DNA of 64,000 nucleotides from Pseudomonas persica (lineage in GTDB: Bacteria; Pseudomonadota; Gammaproteobacteria; Pseudomonadales; Pseudomonadaceae), in the NCBI RefSeq assembly GCF_900291015.1, contig NZ_OLKL01000044.1, positions 52,502 to 116,501 on the forward strand, written 5' to 3'. Below the pieces are notes generated by a model that was given only the letters and a program-made list of their open reading frames with translations, was not told where the DNA came from and did not search any database. Positions 63,878 to 64,000 of the stretch are shown one piece after another; within the stretch, counting starts at the first letter, position 1, and each line of letters opens with the position of its first letter. Made by a program: the position numbers and the translations under genes.

Positions 63878-64000
63878 GACTTGAAGAGGTGGTGGGACTA
63901 AATGCCCGATTCTGACTGTTCACAGCAGTACAGACCGTGGGAGACATCGCCCCACCTCTTCCACCAAAGCGCCGATAAAGAATGCATCGTTTGCAAGCGA
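63872..64000. mobile_element. Possible end of an insertion element
   Basis: From about 63872 to the window edge the sequence is non-coding in all frames that I can follow, less GC-rich than the surroundings, and it interrupts a GGDEF gene. The 129 bp contain a strong inverted repeat (63883-63892 with 63952-63961). No terminal repeat or transposase is visible, because the element would continue past 64000. IS110-type elements have such a long structured non-coding end, but the family is not proved. Confidence 0.4.
63883..63961. ncRNA. Candidate structured RNA within the insertion end
   Basis: GAAGAGGTGG (63883-63892) pairs perfectly with CCACCTCTTC (63952-63961), extended after a one-base bulge by GG/CC. 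Inside lies a second hairpin: CTGACTG with CAGT-A-CAG (63912-63918 with 63926-63933). A long closing stem, large internal loops and an inner hairpin resemble one arm of an IS110-type bridge RNA. The strand is not known. Confidence 0.3.

Overview
The window is high-GC chromosomal DNA from a Pseudomonas of the P. putida group. Four observations support this: the FleQ/FleS-FleR type flagellar regulon, an HptB-HsbR-HsbA switch inside the flagellar locus, the characteristic P. putida repetitive extragenic palindromes (core GCGGGTAAACCCGC, mostly as inverted pairs), and a bkdR/bkdA1-bkdA2-bkdB-lpdV cluster whose products match the P. putida branched-chain keto-acid dehydrogenase as I remember it. 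No rRNA, tRNA or CRISPR was seen.

Positions 1-24.5 kb, all on the minus strand, hold early and middle flagellar genes. In transcription order they are: a KAS III-like gene, fliC, flaG, fliD, fliS, fliT; fleQ; fleS-fleR; fliE-F-G-H-I-J; hsbA-hsbR-hptB; fliK; and fliL-M-N-O-P-Q-R-flhB (flhB is cut by the window start). Sequence-readable promoters fit the known hierarchy. FleQ has a sigma70-like promoter. Sigma54 (-24/-12) sites precede fleS, fliE, fliL and, more weakly, fliK. A sigma28 (FliA) site precedes fliC.

Positions 24.5-37.8 kb are an accessory flagellin-glycosylation island between the KAS III-like gene and flgL. It encodes two very large multidomain glycosyltransferases. Between them lies a tightly overlapping sugar operon: glucose-1-phosphate cytidylyltransferase, CDP-glucose 4,6-dehydratase, a 3,5-epimerase, two sugar C-methyltransferase homologues, an NAD-dependent epimerase/reductase and a CmcI-like methyltransferase/hydroxylase. 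The inferred product is a CDP-activated branched (C-methylated) 6-deoxyhexose that decorates flagellin.

Positions 37.8-54.5 kb hold the rod/hook/hook-junction genes flgBCDE and flgFGHIJKL (minus strand), cheV-cheR (minus), and flgA, flgM-flgN and the c-di-GMP brake flgZ (plus). The cheV/flgA intergenic DNA appears to hold a sigma28 and a sigma54 promoter on opposite strands in the same ~27 bp.

Positions 54.5-64 kb leave the flagellar locus: an MFS transporter, a glutamine-synthetase-family (probably gamma-glutamyl-polyamine type) enzyme, and the bkd operon with its divergent Lrp-type regulator. At the right edge a GGDEF diguanylate-cyclase gene loses its reading frame at about 63870, where foreign-looking non-coding DNA begins. 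That DNA contains a strong 10-bp stem enclosing an inner hairpin, and it may be the end of an insertion element carrying a structured RNA.
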